From positions 1 through 64,000 of the forward strand of contig NZ_ANIK01000077.1 of NCBI RefSeq assembly GCF_000347175.1: a stretch of DNA of 64,000 bases. The letters are read 5' to 3'. Numbering within the stretch: position 1 is the first letter of the stretch; every line of letters begins with the position of its first letter. The position numbers were made by a program, and so were the translations under genes. The notes below the pieces were generated by a model. It saw only the letters and a program-made list of their open reading frames with translations. It did no database searches and had not been told where the DNA came from. This DNA comes from Leptospira alstonii serovar Sichuan str. 79601. Lineage in GTDB: Bacteria > Spirochaetota > Leptospiria > Leptospirales > Leptospiraceae. Of this stretch, positions 1-44,302 are shown piece by piece.

Positions 1-514
1 CACTTTCCTTATGTTCTATGGACATTTTTCTTCCGTCTTGATTTTGGTTGGCGCCTAATTCCGTACGTGACCACATTTTAAAATCCAGGATGCCTAAAGG
101 GATTCCTCAGTCGTAAAGCTATCGATGGATGCAAAAGAAGACCCTGATTGTATTCCGAGTTCATCGGCCCCAAGTCATCTACACGATCCCTTTTTCTATA
201 ATAGATTTCGTTGTGTCGCTTAATACCAAGACTGTTTCTTGTTGGTGAAGTCGTTTCTTTGTTGCTTGACTATGAGGTTCTATGATCTTTTCCGATGATA
301 CTTTCGGATTCGAAAAAAAGCGATACGCTCCTTTCGTGCCTGACCAATTGCCAAATATATCTGGCAAACTCGTTCCTCCTCGTTTTGTCATCACGCTCAC
401 GATTTTCTTGAGTCGTTTATCCAATCGCTTATCTCCCAAGTTCAGCGATAAATATTCTTCTTCCACCCAATCTAATTCCGTTCCGAGTGTACTACTCCAA
501 TGTTTAGTGTTCAT
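1..514 (-). pseudogene. Tn5-like (IS4 family) transposase remnant, frameshifted, runs off left edge
   Basis: The intact-looking 5' part starts at an ATG at 514 (protein begins MNTKHWSS, preceded by an AAGG-type ribosome site) and reads the Tn5-type N-terminal DNA-binding domain: WVEEEYLSLNLGDKRLDKRL, then DIFGNWSGTKGAYRFFSNP, then VLVLSDTTKSI, where DTT marks the first catalytic Asp of the DDE fold. That frame stops at 179. Homology resumes in another frame (LGPMNSEYNQGLLLHPSIAL, about 172-110) and in a third (GIPLGILDFKMWSRTELGAN, about 112-50). At least two frameshifts therefore separate recognisable pieces of the same family. The element is inactive here. The last two catalytic residues would lie beyond the left edge. 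No terminal inverted repeat could be assigned. An alternative start at 676 would add an unrelated 54-residue extension and is not favoured. Confidence 0.82.
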
Positions 515-712
515 TATAAGGCCCTTACTAACTTTGGAAATAAAGGTTGAAAAATCTAGTTTTTTCTCATATTTGTGGGTAAGGTTATGGGTCATTGCAG
601 GAAGCTGTTTCAAGTTATAAGTATTCGAGCGAAATTGTCTTGGAATCAAAATTCTACGGATCGGGGTCGGCCCCAATTTTAGAAAGTGACAAGGTTCCCA
701 AGGCGTTCGATC

Positions 713-1461
<749 letters not shown>

Positions 1462-1488
1462 ACCCTAAGTCCTAGAAGGAGCGAAACT

Positions 1489-2605
<1,117 letters not shown>

Positions 2606-2610
2606 GTTTT

Positions 2611-5658
<3,048 letters not shown>

Positions 5659-5660
5659 AC

Positions 5661-5710
<50 letters not shown>

Positions 5711-5712
5711 CC

Positions 5713-12562
<6,850 letters not shown>

Positions 12563-13777
12563 ATGTATAAATCCTTTCTTTTCTTTATTCTAATGATCGT
12601 TTTCACGGCTTGCGTCCGTCCCCCGGAAAAACTGGACCCCAACTTTGTAATTCTCCAGTATTTATCCAAATCAAATTCTTCTAACGATTCCGGAAACATA
12701 TCCGATGGAACCGGCGCTCCCGTTTCCGGCGGAGCCAATGCCCCCGTTGCCTGTCCCAACCCGGCTTTGGTTTTCAATCCGGGAGGAATTATTGATACGG
12801 GACAAACCACTTGCTGGGATGCGGCCGGAACTGGGGTTGCATGTTTAGGAACAGGACAGGACGGGGCCTTTGCCAACATACCCAATGCGAGATCTTTTGT
12901 GGGACCCACACAACATTGTATTTATACAAATGATTATACGACCTTAGATCAATTTCATGGATTGACTTGGAAAACCTGCGCGGAAGGTCAGTCGGGAGCC
13001 GCCTGCGGAACGGGCGTGTCGACCCAACTCTCTTGGACCGCAGCTACGGCCATTCCGGCTCCTGTAGGAAGTTGTGGAGCCTTAAACACTCGAAATGGAG
13101 GAAACGGCTACGCCGGTAGAACCGACTGGAGACTTCCCACGGTAAAAGAATTGGCTTCTCTCTTTCATTATTCGAATGCTCCTCAAATCGACGTCGCTTC
13201 CTTTCCGGCCACTTTTTCGGGGATCGCATATATGACGAATTCTACGGTAACGGGTACGCCAACGAATATTTGGGTGGCCGACTTTAGTGGCGTTGCCATT
13301 TTAAAAACCTATTCGACTCCCAAAGGGGCAAACCTGAATGTCCGTTGTGTCGCCGGTAATCCGTTGCCACCGCTTGCCTTTGTGGATAATGGAAATGGAT
13401 CGATCACAGATCAAAATACGGGACTTATTTGGCAAAAATGTGCGGACGGTCAGGCGGCCCTTACCTGCCTCGGAGCGGTTACGAATAACACTCAAACCGC
13501 ATCATACGCTTCTTGTAATGCATTGAATGTAGCCAATTTCGCGGGTAGAAACGACTGGAGGCTGCCAAACGCAAACGAGCTTCTAAGTATTGTAGATCAT
13601 TCGGTCACAAATCCGAGTATTTCCGCAACCTTTCCCTTTGTAACGCCTCAAGCGCATTGGACTTCGACTTCGAGTTCCAACACACCAAGCGCAGGAATCG
13701 TCGTATCCTTTTTTAATGGTAGCCTTAATAGGCCTAATAAGGCTACTCTCCTCCCAAGTCGTTGTGTTGCGAATTAA
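12563..13777 (+). CDS. Lcl-domain (DUF1566) lipoprotein, paralogue 1
   Basis: 404 residues. The signal MYKSFLFFILMIVFTAC ends in a lipobox (VFTAC), so it should be a lipid-anchored surface or periplasmic protein. After a Ser/Gly-rich linker it contains two copies of the Lcl C-terminal (DUF1566) module: GRTDWRLPTVKELASLFHYS (about residues 187-206) and GRNDWRLPNANELLSIVDHS (about 328-347), each followed by a WxxDF or HWTSTSS strand. Cysteines are frequent and may pair. It shares the signature GTGQDGxFxNxPxARSFxGPTQH with the paralogue at 19711-20913. The start at 12563 gives a direct lipoprotein signal but has only a weak ribosome site (GGACGGG). An in-frame ATG at 12419 has an excellent one (AGGAGGA) but would put 48 residues before the signal. 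Confidence 0.8.
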   Translation: MYKSFLFFILMIVFTACVRPPEKLDPNFVILQYLSKSNSSNDSGNISDGTGAPVSGGANAPVACPNPALVFNPGGIIDTGQTTCWDAAGTGVACLGTGQDGAFANIPNARSFVGPTQHCIYTNDYTTLDQFHGLTWKTCAEGQSGAACGTGVSTQLSWTAATAIPAPVGSCGALNTRNGGNGYAGRTDWRLPTVKELASLFHYSNAPQIDVASFPATFSGIAYMTNSTVTGTPTNIWVADFSGVAILKTYSTPKGANLNVRCVAGNPLPPLAFVDNGNGSITDQNTGLIWQKCADGQAALTCLGAVTNNTQTASYASCNALNVANFAGRNDWRLPNANELLSIVDHSVTNPSISATFPFVTPQAHWTSTSSSNTPSAGIVVSFFNGSLNRPNKATLLPSRCVAN

Positions 13778-14010
13778 AAACGAAAAGAAAAGCGGAGAAT
13801 TACAGACGGACTTTTCAGTTTCGATAGATTTACGACCGAAGATACAAAACTGGATTTCCGATTTTTAAGGAATCATTTGGACCGGCGACTTTAGAATCTC
13901 AGAATTTCCTCTTGAAATCCTAATTTAATGGTAAGATTAACGGAAGTTCGGTATAACCTAAGGAAGTTCAATCGCGATTTCCCAACTTCGTTGGGAGCCA
14001 ACCCGTTGTC

Positions 14011-14042
14011 TTTTGGCTGTCTCCGGCTCTATGGATCGCTCA
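14011..14042 (+). repeat. 32-base direct repeat, unit 1
   Basis: TTTTGGCTGTCT then CCGGCT then CTATGGATCGCTC-like end. The second unit is 72 bases downstream and identical except for the central six bases. Related CTATGGATCG words recur near 44700 and 46285. Confidence 0.7.
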
Positions 14043-14082
14043 TCTCAGCTGCGCTTGAGAGCCAACGCTTTCGCTTCGCGGC

Positions 14083-14114
14083 TTTTGGCTGTCTCGCTCG
14101 CTATGGATCGCTCG
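14083..14114 (+). repeat. 32-base direct repeat, unit 2
   Basis: Same TTTTGGCTGTCT start and CTATGGATCGCTC end as unit 1, with CGCTCG in the middle. The DNA between the units (GAGAGCCAACGC) carries the reverse of the word GTTGGCTCTC, so the block looks like a locally duplicated GC-rich repeat. Confidence 0.65.
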
Positions 14115-14203
14115 ACATGCCCAAACTTTCTTAAGCGAATTCACGGTATTTAAGTTTCTGTAGCCAAATTTGAGTCCAATAGAAGTGATGGTAAGAATAG
14201 ATT

Positions 14204-15409
<1,206 letters not shown>

Positions 15410-15417
15410 ATTGTGCC

Positions 15418-15449
15418 GCGCGGAGCTTTCGGTTTCGCGCCGTTTTTTT
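15418..15449 (+). terminator. Rho-independent terminator of ribBA
   Basis: Seven-base stem GCGCGGA / TTCGCGC (one G-T pair), nine-base loop, then CCG and seven Ts. Lies 9 bases after the ribBA stop. Confidence 0.7.
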
Positions 15450-15756
15450 ACTTTGGGCTTCTCCCAAAATCGGAAAGGAAAACGCGGGAGTTCTATCCTG
15501 TGGGGTTTGTTAGAAATTACCCGTGGGATCTCCGCAAAATAGTTTAACTTTTGAGAATATGACCATTTTCTGTTTTAGCATTCTGCAAATTCCATGTCGG
15601 TTCACTATTGTGAGCCGGTTTGTTCAATTTTCCCTCGGAACGTGCTCGGCAAAGTCACCCTGAGATCTGACTCCTATCCACTGATCCCTAATACGCGTGG
15701 GAGTTCCCACAAATTTCTTTACTTTTAGACAAGTTCTCAGGATATTGGAACAAATT

Positions 15757-15772
15757 ATCTAATAAATTAGAT
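15757..15772 (+). promoter_or_regulatory. Candidate operator upstream of sulfate importer
   Basis: Perfect inverted repeat ATCTAAT-AA-ATTAGAT, 44 bases before the sbp ATG and within an AT-rich stretch that could hold a promoter. Its position suits a repressor or activator of sulfate uptake. The protein that would bind is unknown. Confidence 0.4.
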
Positions 15773-15815
15773 TTTTGTCCGTTTTGTTGTAAGATTTATC
15801 CAGAGGAAGGATCGA

Positions 15816-16829
<1,014 letters not shown>

Positions 16830-16857
16830 AAATTCCTAACTTCAAATATAGAAAATC

Positions 16858-18530
<1,673 letters not shown>

Positions 18531-18532
18531 TT

Positions 18533-19603
<1,071 letters not shown>

Positions 19604-19645
19604 ATATCAGAAAATCATACTTTTTGCAAGTAACAAGTATGATTC
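19604..19645 (+). repeat. Dispersed 50-base intergenic repeat, copy B
   Basis: Starts directly after the cysA stop: ATATCAGAAAATCATAC then TTTTTGCAAGTAA, followed by a second partial CAAGTATGATTCTTGTA. Same family as 11831-11878, 36100-36150 and 42771-42806. It could act as a 3' end element for cysA, but no clean hairpin with T-run is seen. Confidence 0.7.
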
Positions 19646-19710
19646 TTGTAGGAGAGCCTCCACGTTATTAACTTTCCGGAAAAAAAGTTTCTCCACGAAC
19701 CCGTATTCCA

Positions 19711-20913
19711 TTAGAGATTTGTAACGCAAATTCCGCTAGCGGCTCCGAATCTTGGGGTGCTCACCAAAGTACCGCCGTTGAAATTGATCGTTAAGCCGAA
19801 TGTCGGAGTGGTTTCGTCGATCGTGGAAGTCCAAAATGTGGTGTTGGCCGGAAAATTGGGAAAGGCAGCGGGAACGGCCGGATTTCCGGCTCCGGAGTAA
19901 TCCACAATACTCAAAAGTTCATTGGCGTTAGGTAATCTCCAGTTGTTCCGTCCCGCAAATACTAAAACGTTTAAGTTGTTGCACCCATTGAATGCGGCTT
20001 GTTGGTTTCCGCCAAACAAAACTCCGGCGGTACAATTTACATTCGATCTTCCTAATGCACATTTCGACCAGAGTAGTTTCGTATTTTGATCCGTGACGGT
20101 TCCGTTTCCGTTGTCTATAAACGAAAACGCGGGGGTAGGGTTTCCGGATACGCATCGTAAAAATGCGTTTCCGCCGACTTTTACAAAGGGTTGCATCGGA
20201 AGTCCTATCGTTAAAAAATCAACCACCCAGATCATCGCAACGTTCAACGGATCGGTCGTATTGGTCATATAGAGGTTGGCCGTATTCGTATTGGGAAACT
20301 GTGCGTTTTCCATATGAGTCGGGGCATTCGAATAGTGATAGAGGCTAAGTAATTCTTTGGCTTCGGGGATCCTCCAATTGGTTCTGCCCGCGTAACCGTT
20401 TCCCCCGTTCTGGGCGTTCAAGTCGGAACAACTTCCCGGTCCCCCTGCCAAGGCGGCGGTATTCCAATCGATTGCGTTAGTCGCTCCTGCGGCACAAGTC
20501 GATCCGCTTTGACCTTCGGGACAGCTTTTCCAAACGAGCCCTCTTACGTTGTCTAAGGTTGTGTAATTTGTCGTATATTGAGGATGTTGCGTGGGTCCCG
20601 TAAAGGAACGCGCTCTGGGTGTATTTGGAAATTCTCCGTCTTGTCCGGTACCTAAACACGCAGTCACCACTCCGGCGCCCGTCCAACATTGGATTTGTCC
20701 CGTATCGCTGATGGCGCTCAAATCAAAAGCAGGCGCTGGAGTTGGCGCCGGTGTGTTACCGGGCGTAGTAGGAGCTTGCGACTCCTCCTTTGTATCGGGA
20801 GTCAAATAATGAAGCATTGAAAGCGGAGGTCCGGGTTTGTCGGGAGGATGAACGATACATTGTGATGTTGTAAGAAGGAGGGAGAAAAATAAGAAAGCGG
20901 GTTTTTGATTCAT
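19711..20913 (-). CDS. Lcl-domain (DUF1566) lipoprotein, paralogue 2
   Basis: 400 residues. The signal MNQKPAFLFFSLLLTTSQC has a lipobox-like TTSQC. After a Pro/Thr/Ala linker there are two Lcl (DUF1566) modules: GRTNWRIPEAKELLSLYHYS (about residues 185-204) and GRNNWRLPNANELLSIVDYS (about 326-345). The order and spacing of modules, and the shared GTGQDGEFPNTPRARSFTGP stretch, show that it is a diverged duplicate of 12563-13777. The start at 20913 is the one that begins with the signal; an in-frame ATG at 20976 adds 21 residues. It stands alone, convergent with cysA, in repeat-rich DNA. Function unknown; likely surface or periplasmic. Confidence 0.82.
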   Translation of the reverse strand: MNQKPAFLFFSLLLTTSQCIVHPPDKPGPPLSMLHYLTPDTKEESQAPTTPGNTPAPTPAPAFDLSAISDTGQIQCWTGAGVVTACLGTGQDGEFPNTPRARSFTGPTQHPQYTTNYTTLDNVRGLVWKSCPEGQSGSTCAAGATNAIDWNTAALAGGPGSCSDLNAQNGGNGYAGRTNWRIPEAKELLSLYHYSNAPTHMENAQFPNTNTANLYMTNTTDPLNVAMIWVVDFLTIGLPMQPFVKVGGNAFLRCVSGNPTPAFSFIDNGNGTVTDQNTKLLWSKCALGRSNVNCTAGVLFGGNQQAAFNGCNNLNVLVFAGRNNWRLPNANELLSIVDYSGAGNPAVPAAFPNFPANTTFWTSTIDETTPTFGLTINFNGGTLVSTPRFGAASGICVTNL

Positions 20914-21513
20914 AAAAATTCTGTTGTAGACAAGAACCTTAGAATTTCGGCTGGAAACGGATAAGATTGATGTCATTAATTATAACTCTTAGGATTTTAT
21001 AAAACATTTCATCTTATCGCATGATATTAATAAGTCGGCGTCAGTGTACTATTGTATCAATGACGCTTTTAAAAAAGAATTTCAAAACGACCTGCTAAGG
21101 CGTTTTGGGGAATCGGATTGTTATAGGCAAGGTGACTTTTGTAAAGTCCTAAGACGCTGATCCCTAAAATGTGGGAACTCCCCGTTTCTTATGCCAAAGT
21201 GTTATCTCGTTTCCCCGCGGTAGGGATCAAAGCGGGGTCGATCCGCTGCGAATCCGCAAAAAAGCTTTTTCAACAGAACGAACCCCCAGTGGATTGACCG
21301 GAGCTGCGAGCCCGGTCCGCGAAGCGGAACCGCCCGAAATTTGTGGGAACTCCCGCGTTTTTAAACGAACGGCAAAACTCGGATCCCTTATGGATAAAAA
21401 CGGAAAAATTTTGGCGTTTTTGATCCTTCTTATTCCAAAAACCTTCTTAACTTGTGGGTAAGGTTATGCCTGACTCCTATCCCCTGACTCCTAATCCCCC
21501 TGACATCTGACCC
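20914..21513. other. Intergenic spacer rich in dispersed repeats
   Basis: 600 bases between the Lcl gene (its upstream side) and the 3' end of the FadL gene. Contents: a reversed TTAGGACTTTACAA word (21139-21152), two palindrome copies (21171-21184 and 21343-21356), a GC-rich patch (21294-21336) and a 52-base repeat (21419-21470) also present at 36276-36326. The 96-codon plus-strand frame at 21171-21461 is composed of these repeats and is not called. Confidence 0.6.
21419..21470 (+). repeat. Dispersed CTTCTTATTCCAAAA repeat, copy 1
   Basis: Reads TTTGATCCTTCTTATTCC, AAAAACCTTCTTAACTT, GTGGGTAAGGTTATG. It matches 36276-36326 with about eight changes. The terminal word TGTGGGTAAGGTTATG also occurs alone at 574-589 next to the transposase remnant. 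Confidence 0.65.
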
Positions 21514-22902
<1,389 letters not shown>

Positions 22903-22918
22903 GGGCAAACTCTTTGTA

Positions 22919-22960
<42 letters not shown>

Positions 22961-22973
22961 CGGTTTCGTAAAG

Positions 22974-24118
<1,145 letters not shown>

Positions 24119-24120
24119 AG

Positions 24121-24786
<666 letters not shown>

Positions 24787-24796
24787 GAAATTGCAG

Positions 24797-30085
<5,289 letters not shown>

Positions 30086-30132
30086 CGATCGAAATCGTTT
30101 TAAACTCCACGGTAAACGGTCTCCGGATAAAC

Positions 30133-31527
<1,395 letters not shown>

Positions 31528-31637
31528 GCGTCCAGAATTTCGTTCGGGACTTCGGAATAAAGTATTTTAATTCTTCACTTCGAAGGATTTCTTGTTTGCC
31601 TACGCTCCTTGTTCGGGTCCAATGGTTGATAGAAATC

Positions 31638-34082
<2,445 letters not shown>

Positions 34083-34087
34083 ACGAT

Positions 34088-35981
<1,894 letters not shown>

Positions 35982-35983
35982 GA

Positions 35984-36019
35984 GTTTGTTATGATACGAC
36001 GTTTTGTATCATAACAAAC
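35984..36019 (+). terminator. Perfect 14-bp hairpin after the PfkB kinase gene
   Basis: GTTTGTTATGATAC, eight-base loop, GTATCATAACAAAC. It starts 3 bases after the stop codon and probably ends or protects the transcript. It lacks a following T-run (CCCACAAG comes next), so it is not a textbook rho-independent terminator; a protein-binding palindrome is an alternative. Confidence 0.5.
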
Positions 36020-36099
36020 CCCACAAGTGACTTGGATCTGAAAATCAATCTGTCGGAATTACGACAATCCTTTGTGAAAGATCGGAAGGTTTTTTTCTA

Positions 36100-36150
<51 letters not shown>

Positions 36151-36275
36151 CGCTTGCGTTTTATTGTATGTAAAGTTCTAAGCCCCCTGGTCACTCGGCT
36201 TTGAAACACTTGCATTTTATTGTTGCAAGTTCCTAACTCCTAAAATCTAACCGCTCGTCCCTTGAAACGTGCCTC

Positions 36276-36326
36276 TTTGATTCTTCTTATTCCAAAATCC
36301 TTCTCAACTTTGAGTAACGTTATGGC
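36276..36326 (+). repeat. Dispersed CTTCTTATTCCAAAA repeat, copy 2
   Basis: TTTGATTCTTCTTATTCC, AAAATCCTTCTCAACTTT, GAGTAACGTTATGGC. Matches 21419-21470 over its length. Confidence 0.65.
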
Positions 36327-36360
36327 TCTTTACGTATCGCGTCGTGGACAAACGGTTTGT

Positions 36361-36615
36361 TTACGCAAGGTCCGATTCCATTCTATAAAGTACCGGCATT
36401 GCCGCTACGTTGTTTACGAAAAAATTATCGAGAACATAAGAATGAAATGATTTTTTGAAGAGCAAAGAGGGAAGCACGTCGCTCATTTTGTTCCAACGGC
36501 AGTGATTGATGATCGTATAATTCGACTTTTGCCGATTGGAAGGAAGTAAAACGGTGGAATTATCAAGTCCGGTTTCTTGCTGAAACCAATTCGGCGCACC
36601 GTTGTTTTGCCTGTT
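36361..36615 (-). pseudogene. Start-less reading frame, likely gene remnant, function unknown
   Basis: The minus strand is open for 84 codons with protein-like composition (for example APNWFQQETGLDNSTVLLPS, YTIINHCRWNKMSDVLPSLL and VLDNFFVNNVAAMPVLYRME) but has a stop immediately upstream and no usable start near its 5' end. Sense-like codons continue past the stop at 36361 (TNRLSTTRYVK), and another frame just upstream (about 36585-36700) also reads smoothly ([16 protein letters not shown]). This is the pattern of a gene broken by a frameshift and a stop. I do not recognise the family. Confidence 0.4.
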
Positions 36616-36993
36616 TTATAACTCGTTTTTTCTTAGAGCTTGTGGAAATGAAGAATGGGAAAGGCGAGGCGTCTATTTCCGCAGCGATATGCAACTAAAA
36701 ACTTTTGGAAGGCGGGATCAATGAAACCTTCATTAACTTGAGATGCCGATTGATAATGTTAAGTTTATTTTCCATATACGCCTATCTATTTGCGTTTGAG
36801 CGTATTTTCTATTTTAAGTTTTGTGAAAATGACGCGATTTGATCACTCTATCCGGTTAAGGGACATTTAAAGCGATGATGGATTAGCTCCATTTTAAATC
36901 TTTCTAAAATGCGGGAACTCATACTTTTAGAAAAGATTATTCTAATTTTCTTATATCAAATTCAAGTCAAAGTAGGATTCGTGGAAAGGTTGT
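36616..36993. other. AT-rich spacer, no gene recognised
   Basis: No intact gene. It may include the 5' part of the decayed frame described at 36361-36615. One variant of the dispersed palindrome (GCGGGAACTCATAC) lies at 36911-36924. Confidence 0.45.
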
Positions 36994-37260
36994 TCAATGA
37001 CAAGGATACCCTGCTTCGATTTTTACCAACCGTTCGTTTCGAAACGTAAATTTAAAACCGCAATAAGGGCGTGGGGATTCCGGACAATCCGGAACGATAT
37101 CTACGCCGTAGACGATATCATTTTTCGCCGAGTCGAAAACCTTATATTTCAGCGATTTTCGATCGCAATTTTTTATAAATTCGGAAATCGTAATGCCTTT
37201 TTTAAAATCTTCCCTAAGCTTAAGTAAATTAGAATATTTGCAAGTTTCGGCGATGTGGTA
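36994..37260 (-). pseudogene. Start-less reading frame downstream of lipoprotein gene, likely remnant
   Basis: A minus-strand frame open for about 88 codons, directly after the lipoprotein stop at 37262 but in a shifted frame. It reads YHIAETCKYSNLLKLREDFK, GITISEFIKNCDRKSLKYKV, then IVYGVDIVPDCPESPRPYCG and ends ERLVKIEAGYPCH. Four cysteines and balanced composition look like real protein. No ATG, GTG or TTG is found at its 5' end, and it stays open, also without a start, into the 3' end of the upstream gene. It may be a decayed gene or the rest of a fused ancestor. The family is not recognised. Confidence 0.42.
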
Positions 37261-37261
37261 G

Positions 37262-37840
37262 TCATCTCGCTTCCACTTCGATCTTTTCGTCTTTTTCCTC
37301 TTCGGTCAAGATAGGGCTGTCCAATTTGTCCAAAAGATTCTGAAGCAGTAAAAAATACGGATTTACTTTCGGAGCAATTTCTTTTCCGTAAAGTTGAGTG
37401 TAAGTGTTGATGAGGGATTGATTCTCTTCCGTGTTTTTAGAATAAGAGTTTTCCGCCAAACCTTCCCAGAGTGTTTCACCCTTCCCGCAATGAATCACTT
37501 TTCCGAGGGCGCTTAGTTCCACCTTATCGATCGTTTCTTTTTCACGGATCTTTAACTGAAAAACTCCCTGAACTTTTTTATCGGAGCCTCCGCATAGGGC
37601 GTTTCCGGAGCGAAACGGATATATGATAAATTCCTTATGATGAGAAAGGTAGTTTTCGGCGATTTTTGCGGCCAATTTTTTCTCCGAGTTACCGGCTTCG
37701 CTTTCGATCGGAACGGATACCGCCAATCGTTTGAACGTGGTCAGTTCCTTTTCCCAAGCCGGTCCCGCCTTTACGTATTTGACCGTACAATTCGCAATTG
37801 TGAAAATCAGAGAGAGGAGTAGTAAAGAATATCGTAACAT
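37262..37840 (-). CDS. Small lipoprotein, last gene of the RND operon
   Basis: 192 residues. Signal MLRYSLLLLSLIFTIANC with lipobox TIANC. Mature part begins TVKYVKAGPAWEKELTTFKR and includes LAVSVPIESEAGN, LAAKIAENYLSHHKEFIIYP and GETLWEGLAENSY, a layout that recalls the MXAN_6521/LA_1396 lipoprotein group, although I cannot confirm this. It follows the RND transporter gene by 13 bases and could be an outer-membrane or periplasmic partner of it (inference). Confidence 0.78.
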   Translation of the reverse strand: MLRYSLLLLSLIFTIANCTVKYVKAGPAWEKELTTFKRLAVSVPIESEAGNSEKKLAAKIAENYLSHHKEFIIYPFRSGNALCGGSDKKVQGVFQLKIREKETIDKVELSALGKVIHCGKGETLWEGLAENSYSKNTEENQSLINTYTQLYGKEIAPKVNPYFLLLQNLLDKLDSPILTEEEKDEKIEVEAR

Positions 37841-37853
37841 TCTAATGTGATCC

Positions 37854-40802
<2,949 letters not shown>

Positions 40803-40808
40803 TGATGT

Positions 40809-41423
<615 letters not shown>

Positions 41424-41720
41424 AAAACGTACCTGTAATTTGAATCGATCCGAAGTCTGTATCTTATGTCTTAAGGAGTGAGTCGGAACTCGTACAATTT
41501 TTCGAATCTGTAGGGGGAAGTCAACGGAATAAAATCCCGCGGAATCCAAAGAGCCCGGCTGTTCTTTTTCGAAATCGATTTATAGGATTTGTGGGAATCA
41601 TCTTTGAATTTTGGAAAGTCGGCTAAAACCTTGATTTGATTTCGACAAGAATCGATTGTGCCGTTTTGAAAGATCGCCTAACTCCAAAATTAAAAATTTA
41701 CGTTCCGAAAAAATCAAAAA

Positions 41721-42323
41721 TCAAAGATATAACTTTCCAGAGCGTAGATACGGTTCCAAATCGGAGGCCTCGTCTATGTCGTTTAGTTCGGGTAGAATCC
41801 GAACGTTCTTGCGAGATAGTTGCAGTTTTTCTAATGTAAGTTCGAACACAAGATCCGTACTCCAGGGGATTCCGTAAAAAACTTCCGGGAAATGAGACTT
41901 CATACCCAAAAGATAATAACCTCCGTCGGCGGCGGGACCGACGACCGCGTCGGAACGATCCAGGGCCGAGAAGGCTTCTTGAATATGTTCGGTTTTCAGA
42001 TCGGGACAATCGCTTCCTATGATGACCGTTTTTTCGGCTCCCCCGGAAAAAGTTTCCGAAAAGGCGCGGCACATTTTGATTCCCAGATTTTCTCCGGTTT
42101 GAAGATGGAAGCTGACTTGATTTCCCCAAGGAGAAGAAATCGAATCGGGGATGGAATCGAAATACAATCGAATCGGAATGTTCAAGGGATTGACTTGTTT
42201 TCGTGTAATTTCGATTAGTTGCTCGTAAACGTTGAGAGCCGCCTTGTCCCCCAAGGTTCGGGCCAATCTGGTTTTTACTCGGCCGGATATCGGGTTTTTT
42301 AAAAAAAGAATGAGAGTATTCAT
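41721..42323 (-). CDS. DUF2064 glycosyltransferase-like protein (TIGR04282 family)
   Basis: 200 residues. Small GT-A-like fold: N-terminal NTLILFLKNPISGRVKTRLA with the basic nucleotide-sugar loop, then VIIGSDCPDLKTEHIQEAF (about 100-118) and VVGPAADGGYYLLGMK (about 127-142) typical of the DUF2064/rSAM-selenodomain-associated transferase 1 family, then a VFYGIPWSTDLVFELTLEKL region. The biochemical activity of the family is not settled. I use the ATG at 42323; a TTG directly before it is possible. Confidence 0.88.
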   Translation of the reverse strand: MNTLILFLKNPISGRVKTRLARTLGDKAALNVYEQLIEITRKQVNPLNIPIRLYFDSIPDSISSPWGNQVSFHLQTGENLGIKMCRAFSETFSGGAEKTVIIGSDCPDLKTEHIQEAFSALDRSDAVVGPAADGGYYLLGMKSHFPEVFYGIPWSTDLVFELTLEKLQLSRKNVRILPELNDIDEASDLEPYLRSGKLYL

Positions 42324-42909
<586 letters not shown>

Positions 42910-43113
42910 ATGAAAGTTTTTCGGAATATGTTTTCTGCGGGAATCCTGGCAGTCGTACTTATGAGCGTGTTGTTTATCGGGGCCTGTAAGAAGAAAGAGA
43001 ATCATGACGATACTACCAACGCGGTTCTTTTGTGGTTGGCGATACAACAACCGTATGTAGAACAAAGTAAGACCGGTTTTTTTATCATCGTTCCGAAAGG
43101 GATCGCCGAGTAG
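42910..43113 (+). CDS. Small lipoprotein
   Basis: 67 residues. Signal MKVFRNMFSAGILAVVLMSV then LFIGAC, a clear lipobox, leaves a mature part of about 42 residues (KKKENHDDTTNAVLLWLAIQ and so on) ending IVPKGIAE. AGGAAGGGG precedes the ATG. It is 10 bases ahead of an exported-protein gene, so the two probably act together. No known family recognised. Confidence 0.7.
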   Translation: MKVFRNMFSAGILAVVLMSVLFIGACKKKENHDDTTNAVLLWLAIQQPYVEQSKTGFFIIVPKGIAE

Positions 43114-43123
43114 GATAATACAA

Positions 43124-44302
<1,179 letters not shown>

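Larger units (their letters stand above)
13778..14203. other. Intergenic spacer with a duplicated 32-base unit
   Basis: Downstream of the Lcl lipoprotein gene and upstream of ribBA. It contains two copies of TTTTGGCTGTCTC followed by CTATGGATCGCTC (see the repeat entries). A 68-codon open frame (13928-14134) is made almost wholly of this repeat and is not regarded as a gene. No riboswitch fold was recognised ahead of ribBA. Confidence 0.55.
15410..15815. other. Intergenic spacer between ribBA and the sulfate importer
   Basis: Holds the ribBA terminator (15418-15449), a CTGACTCCTATCCACTGATC word also found (with changes) near 21471 and, reversed, near 47158-47185, one palindrome GTGGGAGTTCCCAC (15697-15710) and a perfect inverted repeat close to the sbp start (15757-15772). 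Confidence 0.6.

Noticed and set aside
13928..14134. 68-codon frame ahead of ribBA
   Set aside because: Built from the duplicated TTTTGGCTGTCT unit; no known protein pattern.
13778..14203. FMN riboswitch ahead of ribBA
   Set aside because: The conserved RFN stems and GGATTC-type loops were not found; the spacer is repeat DNA.
21171..21461. 96-codon plus-strand frame in the spacer before the FadL gene end
   Set aside because: Made of dispersed repeats (two palindromes and the CTTCTTATTCCAAAA repeat). No ribosome site.
36997..37227. 76-codon plus-strand frame beginning MTRIPCFDFYQPF
   Set aside because: It is antisense to the protein-like minus-strand frame at 36994-37260, has no ribosome site and no recognisable domain.
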